DNA of 64,000 nucleotides from Endomychus coccineus. Its lineage: Eukaryota; Arthropoda; Insecta; Coleoptera; Endomychidae. The notes under the pieces are model-generated. The model was given only the letters and a program-made list of their open reading frames with translations, searched no databases and had not been told where the DNA came from. Numbering within the stretch: the stretch's first letter is position 1; every line of letters starts with the position of its first letter. Below are positions 11,501 to 19,200 of the stretch, piece by piece. The stretch is taken from positions 250,619,736 through 250,683,735 of the forward strand of contig OY294067.1 of assembly GCA_958510875.1 (NCBI GenBank), given 5' to 3'. Position numbers and translations under genes: made by a program.

Positions 11501-14500
11501 CCTTCAAAATCTTCACGAATTATGAGTAAAAAAGAGTATCATCTTGTTCTCTATGAAGAGTATTCTGTGACAAGCATAGAAAACTCTACTACCGGTAGTA
11601 GAGTTATCTATGGTGACAAGTGTCAGTTGACTTGTAAACACAATTTTATACGAAAGTTGTAACGTTCAGATCTCGATAGCGCTTGCGGCTCCGGGATTTT
11701 CACGTGGCTTATCGAAATAAGAAGGTTCGAATTGTATAAAAACACAATTGCATGAACGCCAGATGTCTTATGTAATTAGCTACGAACGTAATAATTTTGA
11801 CATATCCTCGAGCAGCTCGCTGCGCGTAAGTTACAGTTTATACATTTTACCTCTATTTTGTTAATTTGGGGTCGTTTCAAACCCCGTGCGGCCGGCGCCA
11901 GTTGTAATAAGGTAATTTTGAGCTATGGGCCGCTAGCTTTTACCCGCTTTCGGTATATTTAAGTAGCTAGAAAATTCCCTTTCGTACATCGCATGTCAGA
12001 TGCTAGTAGGTGACAGCTGACAATACCTCAAACTGTTTTAATTAAATTTTCCTATTTAATCGACATTTTGGGGCTCGAGACTATGCTATTTAGTTGGCCC
12101 CGTTCATGAACTAACGACATGGAGCGAAAACCGCATGCGAAAAGTCCTCGTTAAGACGTTCTATGTACCGTAAATTTGCACTTTTCTAACTCGCGAGCTA
12201 CGCGCTTCTCACGTGAACGTCATTCGATTTATCGAAAATTAACCAATTCAAAACCGTTTTCGACCCACTTTGGGGCTATCACGACCTTTTAAAAGGTTCA
12301 AAGTTAACATTTCGACAATTTTAAGCTCGGCCGAGCTACATGGTAGGCGGAGTGGTGGGTCTTAGGATATTTCGTTACGTTTTTTGTTTTTTTAGATTTT
12401 CGTTACGGTATTTGTCTTTTGTTTTTTTTCTTGATTCGGTCGCCGCTCTTGAAGCCCGTGAAAAAAGCTATATGCAATAGCTTGAAACTGAAGACAAATA
12501 CCTTAACGAAAATCTAAAAAAACAAAAAACAAATACCGTAACGAAATATCCTAAGACCCACCACTCCGCCTACCATGTAGCTCGGCCGAGCTTATAATTG
12601 TCGAAACGTTAACTTTGAACCTTTTTAAAGATCGTGATAGCCCCAAACTGGGTCGAAAACTGTTTTGAATTGGTTAATTTTCGATAAATCGAATGATGTT
12701 CACGTGAGCATATGACATGCGACGTACGAAAGGGAATTTTCTAGCTTCTTAAATATACCGAAAGCGGGTGAAAGCTAGTGGCCCATAGCCCAAAATACTT
12801 TATTACAACTGGCGCCGGCCGCATGGGGTTCGAAACGGCCCCAAATTAACAAAATAGAGGTAAAATGTATAAACTCCTACTTACGCACAGCGAGCTCCTC
12901 GAGGATATGTCAAAATGATTACGTTCGTAGCTAATTACATAAGACGTCTGGCGTTCATGCAATTGTGTTTTTATACAATTCGCACCTTCTAATTTCGATA
13001 GGCCACGTGAAAATCCCAGAGCCGGAAGCGCTATCGAGATCTGAACGTTGAAACTTTCGAATAAAATTGTGTTTACAAGTCAACTGACACTTGTCACCAT
13101 GGATAACTCTACTACCGGTAGTAGAGTTATCTATGCTTGTCACAGAATACTCTTCATAGAGATAAAGATGATACTCTTCTTTACTCATAATTCGTGAAGA
13201 TTTTGAAGGGGTAGTGAATGTTTTTCTGCCCAACTTTTTCAGTGGCGTAGTGCTATGCAATAGCTTTACCGCGGCAGTCCCCGAGTGCCACACGTCTCAT
13301 TTTATTCTTGTTGACTTTTACTAGATCACAATAATAAGGTTTCTCCAATCTAGATTGATTAGTTACATCACAATCCAAAAGTTCGAGTTAGCTGTTTCGC
13401 TCTCTCAGTGACCTCATCAGTAGAACAAGAAATTTTGTAATGTTGAAAACAAACAAAAATGCAGTAGAGAAACCAAATTTTTTAACGCCATCGATCTTTA
13501 AGACTTAGGGGTTAAACTTCTTGAGACATATACTCATAGAGAGCGTAGAATAATTTGGTCTTCACTGTTACTCGATTATGTATACATTCAACAGAATTGT
13601 GGTTCAATACAATTACACACTTGTTCTACTATTGAGATCTGTGAGAGCGAAACAGCTATCTAGAACTATTATTTTCTAATGTTACTGATCATTCTGGACC
13701 ACGAATCCCCTATCATTGTTATCTGTATTAAAATAATCATTCAAATCTCAGTTGTGCCATTGGTTCGGTTTGATGTTCTGGCGCACTGAAGCAGTTTAAT
13801 ATATCCCGCAAGGTTCAAACTCCGAGAAACCTATTAGTCAATATGGTACATTGATTGATTTCTGGCTGGAACATCTACTCATAGATGGAGTATATAATAT
13901 GGTATCTGTGCCACACCGTTTTGTCAGTTATATATACTTTTAACAGAATGCATGTTCAGTAACATTACAAATATTCTCGTTCCACTGATGAGCTCTATGA
14001 GAAAACGAAACATTTGCCTAGAAATAGTAGTTTGTGATGTTGCTGATCGTTCTAGACTAGAGAGGCATCTTGGAAATCTTGGCTTCCGGATGGATTCCGC
14101 GTTACAATATAGAACGTGCAAAACGTCGGCATCAAGTCGAGCTATTGTGAGGCGGAATCCATCCGGAAGCCAAGATTTTTCAAAGATTAGGTATCCGCGG
14201 AAGTCTACTATCCAAAATAGAGAGACATCGTCATTAGTGAATTCTTTGATTGAAGTAGAAAGTGTTTTGATAACAACTAAATCAGTAACACATTTATGGT
14301 GGAACTTACCTCTTCAGTGAGCATGTGAGCGAAAAAATATGTCAGAAAAAGTTGAGAAAAGAAATATGTGAATACAAAAATCCACAATATTGAGAAGAAG
14401 TCGAATGCATCACGATTCTGAAACAAATTGAGAATAAGAATGTCAGCTTATACGTGATAAGATTACTATATTTACCAGAAGAAAGTATGTTATGGCAGCT

Positions 14501-17500
14501 ATTTGACTAGAACGTATTAAGAAGTCGAAGAAAAACAAAGATGCCGTGAGTTGTTGCAACTCCTCAAATTCACTAGAATCATAAGATATCCAGAGTTGAT
14601 TAACTCAAATAATTTTCAAGTAAGGTTACAAGTGCGATGGTGCACTTCTGTCTGTTTAGGTGAGGGAAGTGATAGTAATAGTATGGCTAGAAGTAGATTC
14701 TACTGAAGTATAGCATAATGCCTAAATGTAGGTACTTCAGACTTGATTCTCCAATTCACTTTCTGAATACACTAGCATAGAAAAAATATTGCACATTTTA
14801 ATTTAGATCTTTTTTCATTGCTAAATATCTTACATTGCAATGCTTTATTGCAGAGAGATTGAATAATTGTCAATGAAATGTTTCTCGTATAGTAAAACGA
14901 TACAATCAGACTGAGGAATATAAAAGAAGACCTGGTGGAGAAAGTGAAAAATGTACAACATAAAGATTACTAATAATGCAGAATTCGATCTATGTGAAAT
15001 CGCCTCTTGTCTTGACAACCGAAAAATTAATCACAATATAAAAGACGAGTCAATAATGGTTCTGACCTAGGTATCAATCATGTATAAATTCTCGGGAAAT
15101 AGGTCGCACTAACAAATATGCTTATCATTTTCGTCTTAACGTATGTTCCGGTCTCACGACCATCATCAGAAGACGTATTACTATCTAAAATTCTTGGAAC
15201 TAATTGTATCAAGCACAAAGTGTCCTTATCGCATTAATTTCAGTTTAAAAGCCACATCGCCGAAACGAACAGAAACACGAATAATCGAAATTGTAACACA
15301 TTATTGTTTTAAGAATATAAATATGTATCAAGAAGCCACCGCATAGCAATCTATCTCTAGTGATCGAAGTCACCCACGCAATGTGAGAATAAGACTCTAA
15401 TATGCTCAAGTATCCACTTTCGAACCAGATGTTAAAAATTTATGAGGTAATAGGTAAAGGTTGTCAGACCTCACTAGAAATATTGATATTTCAGCATTCT
15501 ACTTGAAATATACATTCAACATCATAAAGCATATGTGGACATTGTCGAGAGTTTTAATTAATCAAATTTGCATGAATTTGACGTAATGATTGAACGTCTG
15601 TCCTATGATTTACAGACATAGAGTCTCGTTTCATGTGAATAATCTACGGATAGATTACTTATAATAATTTGTTTCTTCAGTTAAATGTTAATATTTTGAT
15701 TACATCAACCAATTATTATAGAATATCTATGCTGGAGATGATTCACATAGATATCCTGAGTCTGTAAATCATAGAACAGACGTTCGATCATTAAAGCAAA
15801 TTTATTCAAATTCAATTATTCAAAACACTTGAAATTTTAGATAGAATGCTGGAATAATAGTCTGACAACCTTTACCTATTACCTTATGAATTTGTAACAT
15901 CTGGTTTGAAAGTGGATACTTGAGCTTATTGGAGTTCGGTTTATCAGTCTTATTGCATGGCATAATATGACTCCGATTAATAGAAATATATTGATGCAAT
16001 AGGGGTTTCTTGATACATATTCATTTACTTAAAACATTAGTGTGTTACAATTTCGATTTCGTATTTTTATTCGTTTCTGCGTGGACATTTTTAATTGAAA
16101 TTAATGCGATAGGAACGCCTTGTGCTTGATACAATTTCCGATTTAGACAGTGATAATTTTTCTTTTCTGCGGATGGTCGTGAGACCGCAACATACGTAAA
16201 GACGAAAATAATAAGCATATGTGTTAGCGTGACCTATTTCCCGAGAATTTATGTATAATAAAAGACAAATCAATGTATCTGTCAGAACAGTGATAAGATG
16301 ACTTTCGAAGGTCGGTCTAAATCCATAACTAGCAGAGTTCCTCACTTTCTCTCACGTCACTTCCAGGCAGCTGCAATTTTCATGAAGAAGTCAATGATGA
16401 AAAGTTTTCATTAAAATAATTGAAAATTGAATGTTAGAAATTCTTGAGTAAATCTGAGTTAAAATTTTCAACTTCAGGGATAATCATAATACTATCACGA
16501 TATCGTTGTTAGATATTTCAGTAAGTCAATTTGTCTGCTTCATCTTGGACATTTTTCAACAAACAAGAAGAAGCAACAAGTTTTCTAGACATTGAAAAGC
16601 TCTTATCACCAAAAAGCTATACTGCATCTCGTCCATGAAATATTTCATGTTATTTGAAGTTTAATCTAATCTGTCATTTCGGAATATGTTTTCGATAAAT
16701 ATTAAACAAATATAATATTTATCTACGAAGATTTATAGGAACCACTTACTGTAATAGTTGTTGATGTCTAATTATGCAATTTGGAATTTCCCTCATTGAT
16801 CTTCCTTCAAAGTGTTTATTCCTCAGCATTTCAATGGTTGCTCGACTGCATATTTGCTTCAACATTGTCTGTAAATTTTTCAACTCCGAAATGAAATATA
16901 TTGTAGGTGCGAGTATTACCACATCAGTAGCTATCAGTGATGAACTAACTGGAAAAAGAATTGAAAGTTGATAGACATAAGCCAACAAATACTGTTTCGG
17001 TACGTCAAAAGGTACGGAGGTCTTCAACAAAAGTTTTTTCTCACAGTCGTTTATGTCTCTCATACATTCACTGTAACCAGTGAAAAATAAGAGAGTATTA
17101 ATGGCAACAGTCATTAAGATACATCCTAGGCCGATAAAATAGAACAGTACTACGAATAGCATTGTCCTGTTCATCACATCATTTTTGATTTTAAACTCTC
17201 TTTCGGTAGTACAGTGTAAAATTGACTCATTATGGAATACACCTTTGAGATATGTTAGAAATCTCTTCCTTTTACATAAAATAAATTTGATAATAGTCAA
17301 GAATATCGATATTAATGCAGATAAATATACGAAAAAACTATTAAAATCTTCAGCTTCTTCTTTAGATATTCTGATCAACAAACAGAAAGTGCAAATTTCC
17401 ATATTGATAAGAGTTCCTAGAATAATGTGGCTATACATCTTGTATAAATATTGCGTTCTGGTTTTCCATCCACTTACGTCCCATAATCCACTTAAGACAA

Positions 17501-17540
17501 ATATCAGTCGGAACAATTTGAATAGCTTAGAGTTTTCCAT
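2523..17540 (-). CDS. Odorant receptor (7tm_6 family), copy A, five exons
   Basis: Insect odorant receptors are seven-transmembrane ligand-gated cation channel subunits that work with Orco in the dendrites of olfactory neurons. I assemble exons at 17540-16750, 14572-14476, 14417-14310, 3724-3569 and 2573-2523, all with GT donors and AG acceptors and compatible phases, giving 1,203 bases or 400 residues, normal for the family. Exon 1 begins MENSKLFKLFRLIFVLSGLW; an in-frame stop and no earlier ATG lie upstream, which fixes the start. Family marks are the AIYETNWY block with LLIVMMMRSQ in exon 4 and a YTFITIF carboxy-terminal helix before the stop. Introns 1 and 3 (2.2 and 10.6 kb) are full of transposons, while intron 2 is 58 bp. 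No break is seen. The ligand is unknown. Confidence 0.92.
3051..3176. repeat. Imperfect hairpin/MITE in an A-only insertion
   Basis: Arms at 3051-3095 and 3132-3176 are inverted copies of about 45 bp (AAATAAATATGACTATAGTT against its complement) around a 36-bp loop. The hairpin lies at the end of a roughly 350-bp insertion (about 2810-3163) that is absent from copy B near 28940. Confidence 0.7.
3569..3724 (-). CDS. Odorant receptor copy A, exon 4
   Basis: This 156-bp exon is bounded by a TGCATTACAG acceptor and a GTGAGTATT donor and is phase 0 at both ends. It reads NYNLSNAIYETNWYILDTKS, then KKLLIVMMMRSQKK and a final LLVFFK. The tryptophan-tyrosine block and the RSQK stretch are hallmarks of the 7tm_6 carboxy-terminal part. 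Confidence 0.92.
3830..4990. other. Copy-A-only non-coding stretch
   Basis: No gene or recognisable transposon protein is visible. The stretch is AT-rich with (TTAT)n-like runs around 4620-4720. Copy B jumps directly from the equivalent of 3770 to the equivalent of 4990, so this segment was either lost from B or gained in A. It lies inside intron 3 of the receptor gene. Confidence 0.5.
5480..6170. other. Unassigned intronic sequence
   Basis: AT-rich sequence with short similar phrases repeated (TTTTCTACCAATTGTAGTAA variants near 5514, 5626 and 5773), suggesting an old degraded tandem repeat of roughly 110-150 bp. No coding evidence. It is absent from copy B. Confidence 0.35.
6174..6269. repeat. 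Perfect 96-bp palindrome without spacer
   Basis: Two 48-bp arms are exact inverted copies meeting at TTTT|AAAA between 6221 and 6222. The outer ends (CTCGGGAAATAGGTCAC) match the termini of the foldback elements at 15084-16252 and 39025-40011. The centre (CGTCTT-TTAA-AAGACG) equals the stem I arms of the hammerhead motif in those elements with the ribozyme core missing. Imperfect pairing continues outward with gaps. Confidence 0.9.
6280..7440. other. Unassigned sequence with repeat shared with 59690-59810
   Basis: No gene is visible. The part 7180-7310 resembles 59690-59810, including the phrase GAAGATGGATGTCA and its surroundings. In both places a PLE 3' tail with a hammerhead-like motif follows to the right, so the shared segment may belong to one PLE-associated repeat. 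The remainder is AT-rich with no recognised feature. Confidence 0.4.
7440..7560 (-). mobile_element. PLE 3' tail with degraded hammerhead motif
   Basis: The tail matches 60600-60720, the 3' end of the minus-strand PLE. On the minus strand the hammerhead-like part (about 7476-7521) has an intact CTGATGA box and a GGCTAC-TTG helix strand. The GAAA box has become TAAA and the other strand of stem II is shortened, so cleavage is unlikely. Confidence 0.6.
7570..8262 (-). mobile_element. Jockey-like non-LTR reverse transcriptase 3' fragment
   Basis: On the minus strand, frames shift between recognisable pieces of the end of a jockey/CR1-group pol. Pieces resemble FRAKSNYTCQQLLMIYKAQI and the PSEVF block near the end of such proteins, which are readable in the better copy at 27190-28040. 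The same fragment occurs at 30170-30554 plus 32489-32890, split there by a solo LTR. It is dead sequence. Confidence 0.7.
8265..10359. mobile_element. Non-autonomous DNA transposon with long inverted ends
   Basis: The ends read GGCCAGTAC (8265-8273) and GTACTGGCC (10351-10359). The arms stay similar for about 500 bases, for example GCAATCTAACAGCGGGATAT at 8305 against its complement near 10300. The left flank is TTAA and the right flank TAATTG. Copy B has an empty site near 32900 reading TCAATTG, consistent with a TTAA target as used by piggyBac-like elements, though the termini are not classic piggyBac. The right arm carries extra sequence around 9840-10130. A central open frame is listed separately. 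Confidence 0.75.
8857..9180 (+). CDS. Unknown acidic ORF inside the long-TIR element
   Basis: The frame encodes 107 residues starting MRGRDGIYYSCINLCWNCFN. It has an acidic middle (ESDSEEIETD) and a short basic patch (AKKARLEK). I do not recognise a family. It could be the remnant of the element's transposase gene, since it lies between the inverted arms, or it could be chance. No splice or expression evidence is visible. Confidence 0.22.
   Translation: MRGRDGIYYSCINLCWNCFNFENCSNAELPQISIHESDSEEIETDQCTITETVLNETFENTGESFSFVELDEEEVQRSAKKARLEKNTCMGMHTFSQFTFLSTFKII
10360..10640. mobile_element. Rearranged PLE fragment with hammerhead remnant
   Basis: The part 10370-10530 matches the region after the GIY-YIG domain of the minus-strand PLE at 60740-60890 (same plus-strand sequence). 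From about 10540 the sequence switches to the opposite orientation of the PLE 3' tail, with a degraded hammerhead at 10568-10612 (GGCTACTTGGTAGC helix retained, cores decayed). The same inverted junction is present in copy B at 32930-33180, so it predates the duplication. Confidence 0.6.
10640..11350. other. Unassigned duplicated intronic sequence
   Basis: AT-rich sequence matching 33180-33920 of copy B with small gaps. No open frame, RNA gene or transposon protein is evident. It lies within intron 3 of the receptor gene. Confidence 0.5.
11477..11662 (+). CDS. Small ORF conserved in both arms of the foldback (left copy)
   Basis: The frame encodes 61 residues including KSSRIMSKKEYHLVLYEEYS and CQLTCKHNFIRK. 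The mirror-image arm encodes the same segment on the minus strand (12955-13293, 112 residues) with few changes. I do not recognise the family. Conservation may simply reflect recent copying of the arm rather than protein function. Confidence 0.2.
   Translation: MGRKTSTTPSKSSRIMSKKEYHLVLYEEYSVTSIENSTTGSRVIYGDKCQLTCKHNFIRKL
12955..13293 (-). CDS. Small ORF conserved in both arms of the foldback (right copy)
   Basis: The frame encodes 112 residues starting MWHSGTAAVKLLHSTTPLKK and shares its middle with the left-arm frame at 11477-11662. The left arm has a stop where this frame continues (FIRKL against FIRKFQRSDL). Function is unknown and chance is possible. Confidence 0.2.
   Translation of the reverse strand: MWHSGTAAVKLLHSTTPLKKLGRKTFTTPSKSSRIMSKEEYHLYLYEEYSVTSIDNSTTGSRVIHGDKCQLTCKHNFIRKFQRSDLDSASGSGIFTWPIEIRRCELYKNTIA
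13381..13426 (-). ncRNA. Hammerhead-ribozyme-like motif, family III
   Basis: On the minus strand the order is GTTCTA, CTGATGA, a stem II region, GAAA, CAGCTAA, then TCGAAC. Both conserved boxes are intact. GTTCTA pairs with TCGAAC with one mismatch. Stem II (GGTCACTGAGAGAGC) has decayed on its 5' side. The short stem III carries a substitution, so activity is uncertain. Confidence 0.55.
13623..13666 (+). ncRNA. Hammerhead-ribozyme-like motif, family III, degraded
   Basis: GTTCTA pairs perfectly with TAGAAC (13661-13666), and GAAA is intact within GAGCGAAACAGC. The first core box reads CTATTGA rather than CTGATGA, so the motif is probably inactive. Confidence 0.5.
13979..14024 (+). ncRNA. Hammerhead-ribozyme-like motif, family III
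   Basis: CTGATGA (13985-13991) and GAAA (14007-14010) are both intact. Stem II (GCTCTATGAGAAAAC) has lost pairs on its 3' side, and stem I (TTCCA with TAGAA) has one mismatch. It lies one tandem unit to the right of the motif at 13623. Confidence 0.5.
14065..14218. mobile_element. 154-bp MITE-like insertion with AGAGAG target repeat
   Basis: The insertion is flanked by AGAGAG at 14059-14064 and 14219-14224. The uninterrupted site exists in copy B near 36660. Inside are perfect 26-bp inverted arms at 14075-14100 and 14152-14177 (CTTGGCTTCCGGATGGATTC and complement). The arms are not at the exact ends of the insert. Confidence 0.75.
14310..14572 (-). CDS. Odorant receptor copy A, exons 2 and 3
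   Basis: Exon 2 (14572-14476, 97 bp) starts after a GATTCTAG acceptor, completes the split His codon and reads EFEELQQLTASLFFFDFLIR before a GTAAATA donor. Exon 3 (14417-14310, 108 bp) follows a 58-bp intron with a TTTGTTTCAG acceptor and reads NRDAFDFFSILWIFVF onward to AHMLTEE, then GTAAGT. Together they encode the sixth membrane region. Both are too short to stand out as open frames, and the matching exons in copy B confirm them. Confidence 0.9.
14573..15083. other. Receptor intron 1, duplicated sequence without features
   Basis: The stretch matches 37011-37160, 37397-37700 and 38820-39024 of copy B, apart from the insertions there. No other feature is visible. Confidence 0.5.
15132..15175 (-). 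ncRNA. Hammerhead-ribozyme-like motif, family I
   Basis: On the minus strand, stem I CGTCTT/AAGACG is perfect, CTGATGA is intact, and stem II GGTC-GTGA-GACC is perfect. The second core box reads GGAA instead of GAAA, and stem III is the two-base-pair AC/GT form. The single core change probably blocks cleavage. Confidence 0.6.
16161..16204 (+). ncRNA. Hammerhead-ribozyme-like motif, family I, degraded
   Basis: Stem II GGTC-GTGA-GACC is intact, but the cores read CTGCGGA and GCAA. It is recognisable by position and by similarity to 39920-39963. Confidence 0.45.
16750..17540 (-). CDS. Odorant receptor copy A, exon 1
   Basis: The exon encodes 263 full codons plus two bases and ends at CTATTACA before a GTAAGT donor. 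It covers the first five or so membrane segments, for example hydrophobic stretches around residues 7-20, 37-55, 68-87, 125-155 and 185-220. The sequence SECMRDINDCEKKL lies in the second extracellular loop. The paralogous exon is at 40475-41265. Confidence 0.92.
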
Positions 17541-17544
17541 TACA

Positions 17545-19195
17545 TAAACAACAGTGTGTTTAAAGATCTCTGAAAAGAAAACTGAATTAATTAGTCTGAA
17601 TAAAAGTCAACTAATTCGAAACAATAGACTACTGGAGGAATAAAGCCAATTTAAAGAGTGCTTTATGCTATTTTGATTGTGAGTAGTTCACAGTACAATA
17701 CGTACTCAATAAATTCGCCATCTGAGGGTAGACGGCGATTCAAAGTGTACGACATGATAACTATTTTGAATTATTGGAAGTGAAAATTTAACATGGTCAT
17801 GGTAAGTTACAAGTGTGCGCGGCCGCCTGCCGCAATAGTTGAAAGAAGCGATTTCGTTTGATGTCGACATCACAAAGACAGCCATAGCTATAAGAAACGA
17901 TGCGGCTATGGCGTATTGCCGCATCAATTTACATGCATTTCTGGATGTATTAGAATGTGATGTCCTGGTGTCTCACAGCAGATGCTTCAATTCTTGAAGT
18001 GTTCTCATACGTAAAACATAATATGTTAATTTGATATGTGTCACCTCAATTCCTCTCATAATGCCATTGGGATTCACGATGCAAACAATGTGTGATGAAG
18101 AAAATAAGAGAAGGAACAGTATCGGACATGATGGAGATGCAGGAATTGAGTTTTGAATCCAGCATTATATCCTGGGCATGGCTTCGAAGAATGGCGCATT
18201 CATTAAAATACTCAGCTTTGCTATAACGGCCCTTATCAGGCATAGTTCCAAAAGTGAAAATTTTGCGAATCTGCGAAAAGTACCTATTTAATGAATTGTT
18301 TTCCATTTATGAAAGAATTTTAGCTCGTGATTTAAGATGACGATTCGAACATTCTTTTCGCGTTCTTGAAAAATCCATTGAACTATTGAATAATACAATC
18401 ATTAAATGAAGATTTTCGTTGTTAATAGTACCGTTACTGTTATGAACTGAAATATTTTGTATTATTCATCTGCATATAGAATCTCGGAGGGAGTAGCCAT
18501 TTCGTACGCTCTGATGGTGGTCGTCTCTTCTGAGTTATTTCGTTCGAATTCAACTCAATTTAAGTTAAGATTATGTGTCATATCCTAATAAATTTATAGA
18601 CACATGAAAAACAATACAATTAGGATGATACATGTGTAATTATGTTATGAGAATATATTTATGTTCATATCATAATGAATCATAATAGTCAGTTGGCTGA
18701 CGTTAAATTTTTGGCCTCAAAAATCTTTTATTATGCAATAATTGTGGATGAAGTATAGTATTCAACTCCCGTACAATGGTTATTAAACGGTGATTGAAAA
18801 ATATAAGTAGGTACTAATAAATAGTATGTGAATATTGCGTTATAATCAAAAATAATATGTGCAGCTTTAGCCGTCTTGTCACATCCTATAAAGTCATAAG
18901 CGTCGCGGAATAGAAAAATGTTATTATGAAACAAGAGAAGTAATTATGGGTTATTTTGTATTACTAATTTTTTGTGACGTTATATTCCAAATGTCATTTT
19001 ATTACTCCTGATAATTTCTCACTAAACGCGTTGTTTTCGAGATTTTTGAAAGTCGTGCTTTAGGTGCAATTAATAGCAATTTTGAATTTCAATTTCCGAA
19101 GAAACTCCCAATGAATAATTTGTAGACAACATCAATGAGGATCTTATCAGATTTTATACGTCTTTGAACATTGGTTACAACTTATTCAAAAATAT
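17545..19195. other. Upstream flank of receptor A, duplicated non-coding
   Basis: The sequence aligns with 41270-43180 of copy B. It should contain the receptor promoter, but I cannot place a TATA box or start site. Open frames here, such as 17706-17927 and 18046-18306 on the minus strand, are not maintained in copy B at their ends, so I do not call genes. Confidence 0.5.
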
Positions 19196-19200
19196 GCAGC

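Larger units (their letters stand above)
11356..13302. mobile_element. Nested 1.9-kb foldback element
   Basis: Sequence from about 11410 returns as its inverted copy ending near 13300 (the CACTCGGGGACTGCCGCGG block is at both extremes). The arms diverge modestly, and about 220 bp near 12000-12220 occur in the left arm only. The left half is itself an element with about 55-bp inverted ends (TGCATATAACTTTTATCGCG at 11356 and its complement near 12477). Each arm contains a perfect 24-bp palindrome centred on ACCGGT (11583-11606 and 13106-13129). GC content is visibly higher than in the surroundings. Copy B has an uninterrupted site near 33920. Confidence 0.8.
13310..14064. repeat. Retrozyme-like tandem repeat carrying hammerhead motifs (copy A)
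   Basis: Units of about 350 bp repeat head to tail: 13520-13666 resembles 13870-14024, each ending in a hammerhead-like motif on the plus strand. An inverted unit lies at 13310-13500 with a minus-strand motif. No protein is encoded. Short non-coding tandem units each with a type I hammerhead resemble the retrozymes described in plants and animals; that label is my inference. The homologous array in copy B is at 33920-34193 and 36077-36670. Confidence 0.6.
15084..16252. mobile_element. Large foldback element with hammerhead motif in each arm (copy A)
   Basis: The termini are ATAAATTCTCGGGAAATAGG (15084) and its inverted copy ending at 16252. The arms remain complementary for more than 500 bp each, so nearly the whole element folds into one hairpin around a centre near 15690. 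A hammerhead-like motif lies 45-90 bp inside each end, pointing outward. The element sits in receptor intron 1 and has a shorter counterpart at 39025-40011 in the same place in copy B, so it predates the duplication. Confidence 0.85.

Noticed and set aside
13924..14121. Minus-strand frame considered as the last exon of the receptor
   Set aside because: It overlaps the retrozyme-like array and a recent insertion, and the true exons 4 and 5 were found at 3724-3569 and 2573-2523.
16141..16204. Considered as an active hammerhead
   Set aside because: Both core boxes are mutated (CTGCGGA and GCAA).
17706..17927. Minus-strand frame starting MMRQYAIAASFLIAMAVFVM, resembling a signal peptide
   Set aside because: Copy B has a deletion removing the hydrophobic part and a different upstream frame, so the reading is not conserved.
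18046..18306. Minus-strand frame similar in both duplicates (18046-18306 and 41934-42179)
   Set aside because: The copies share a middle part but not starts, and the similarity equals the background similarity of the duplication, so coding is unsupported.
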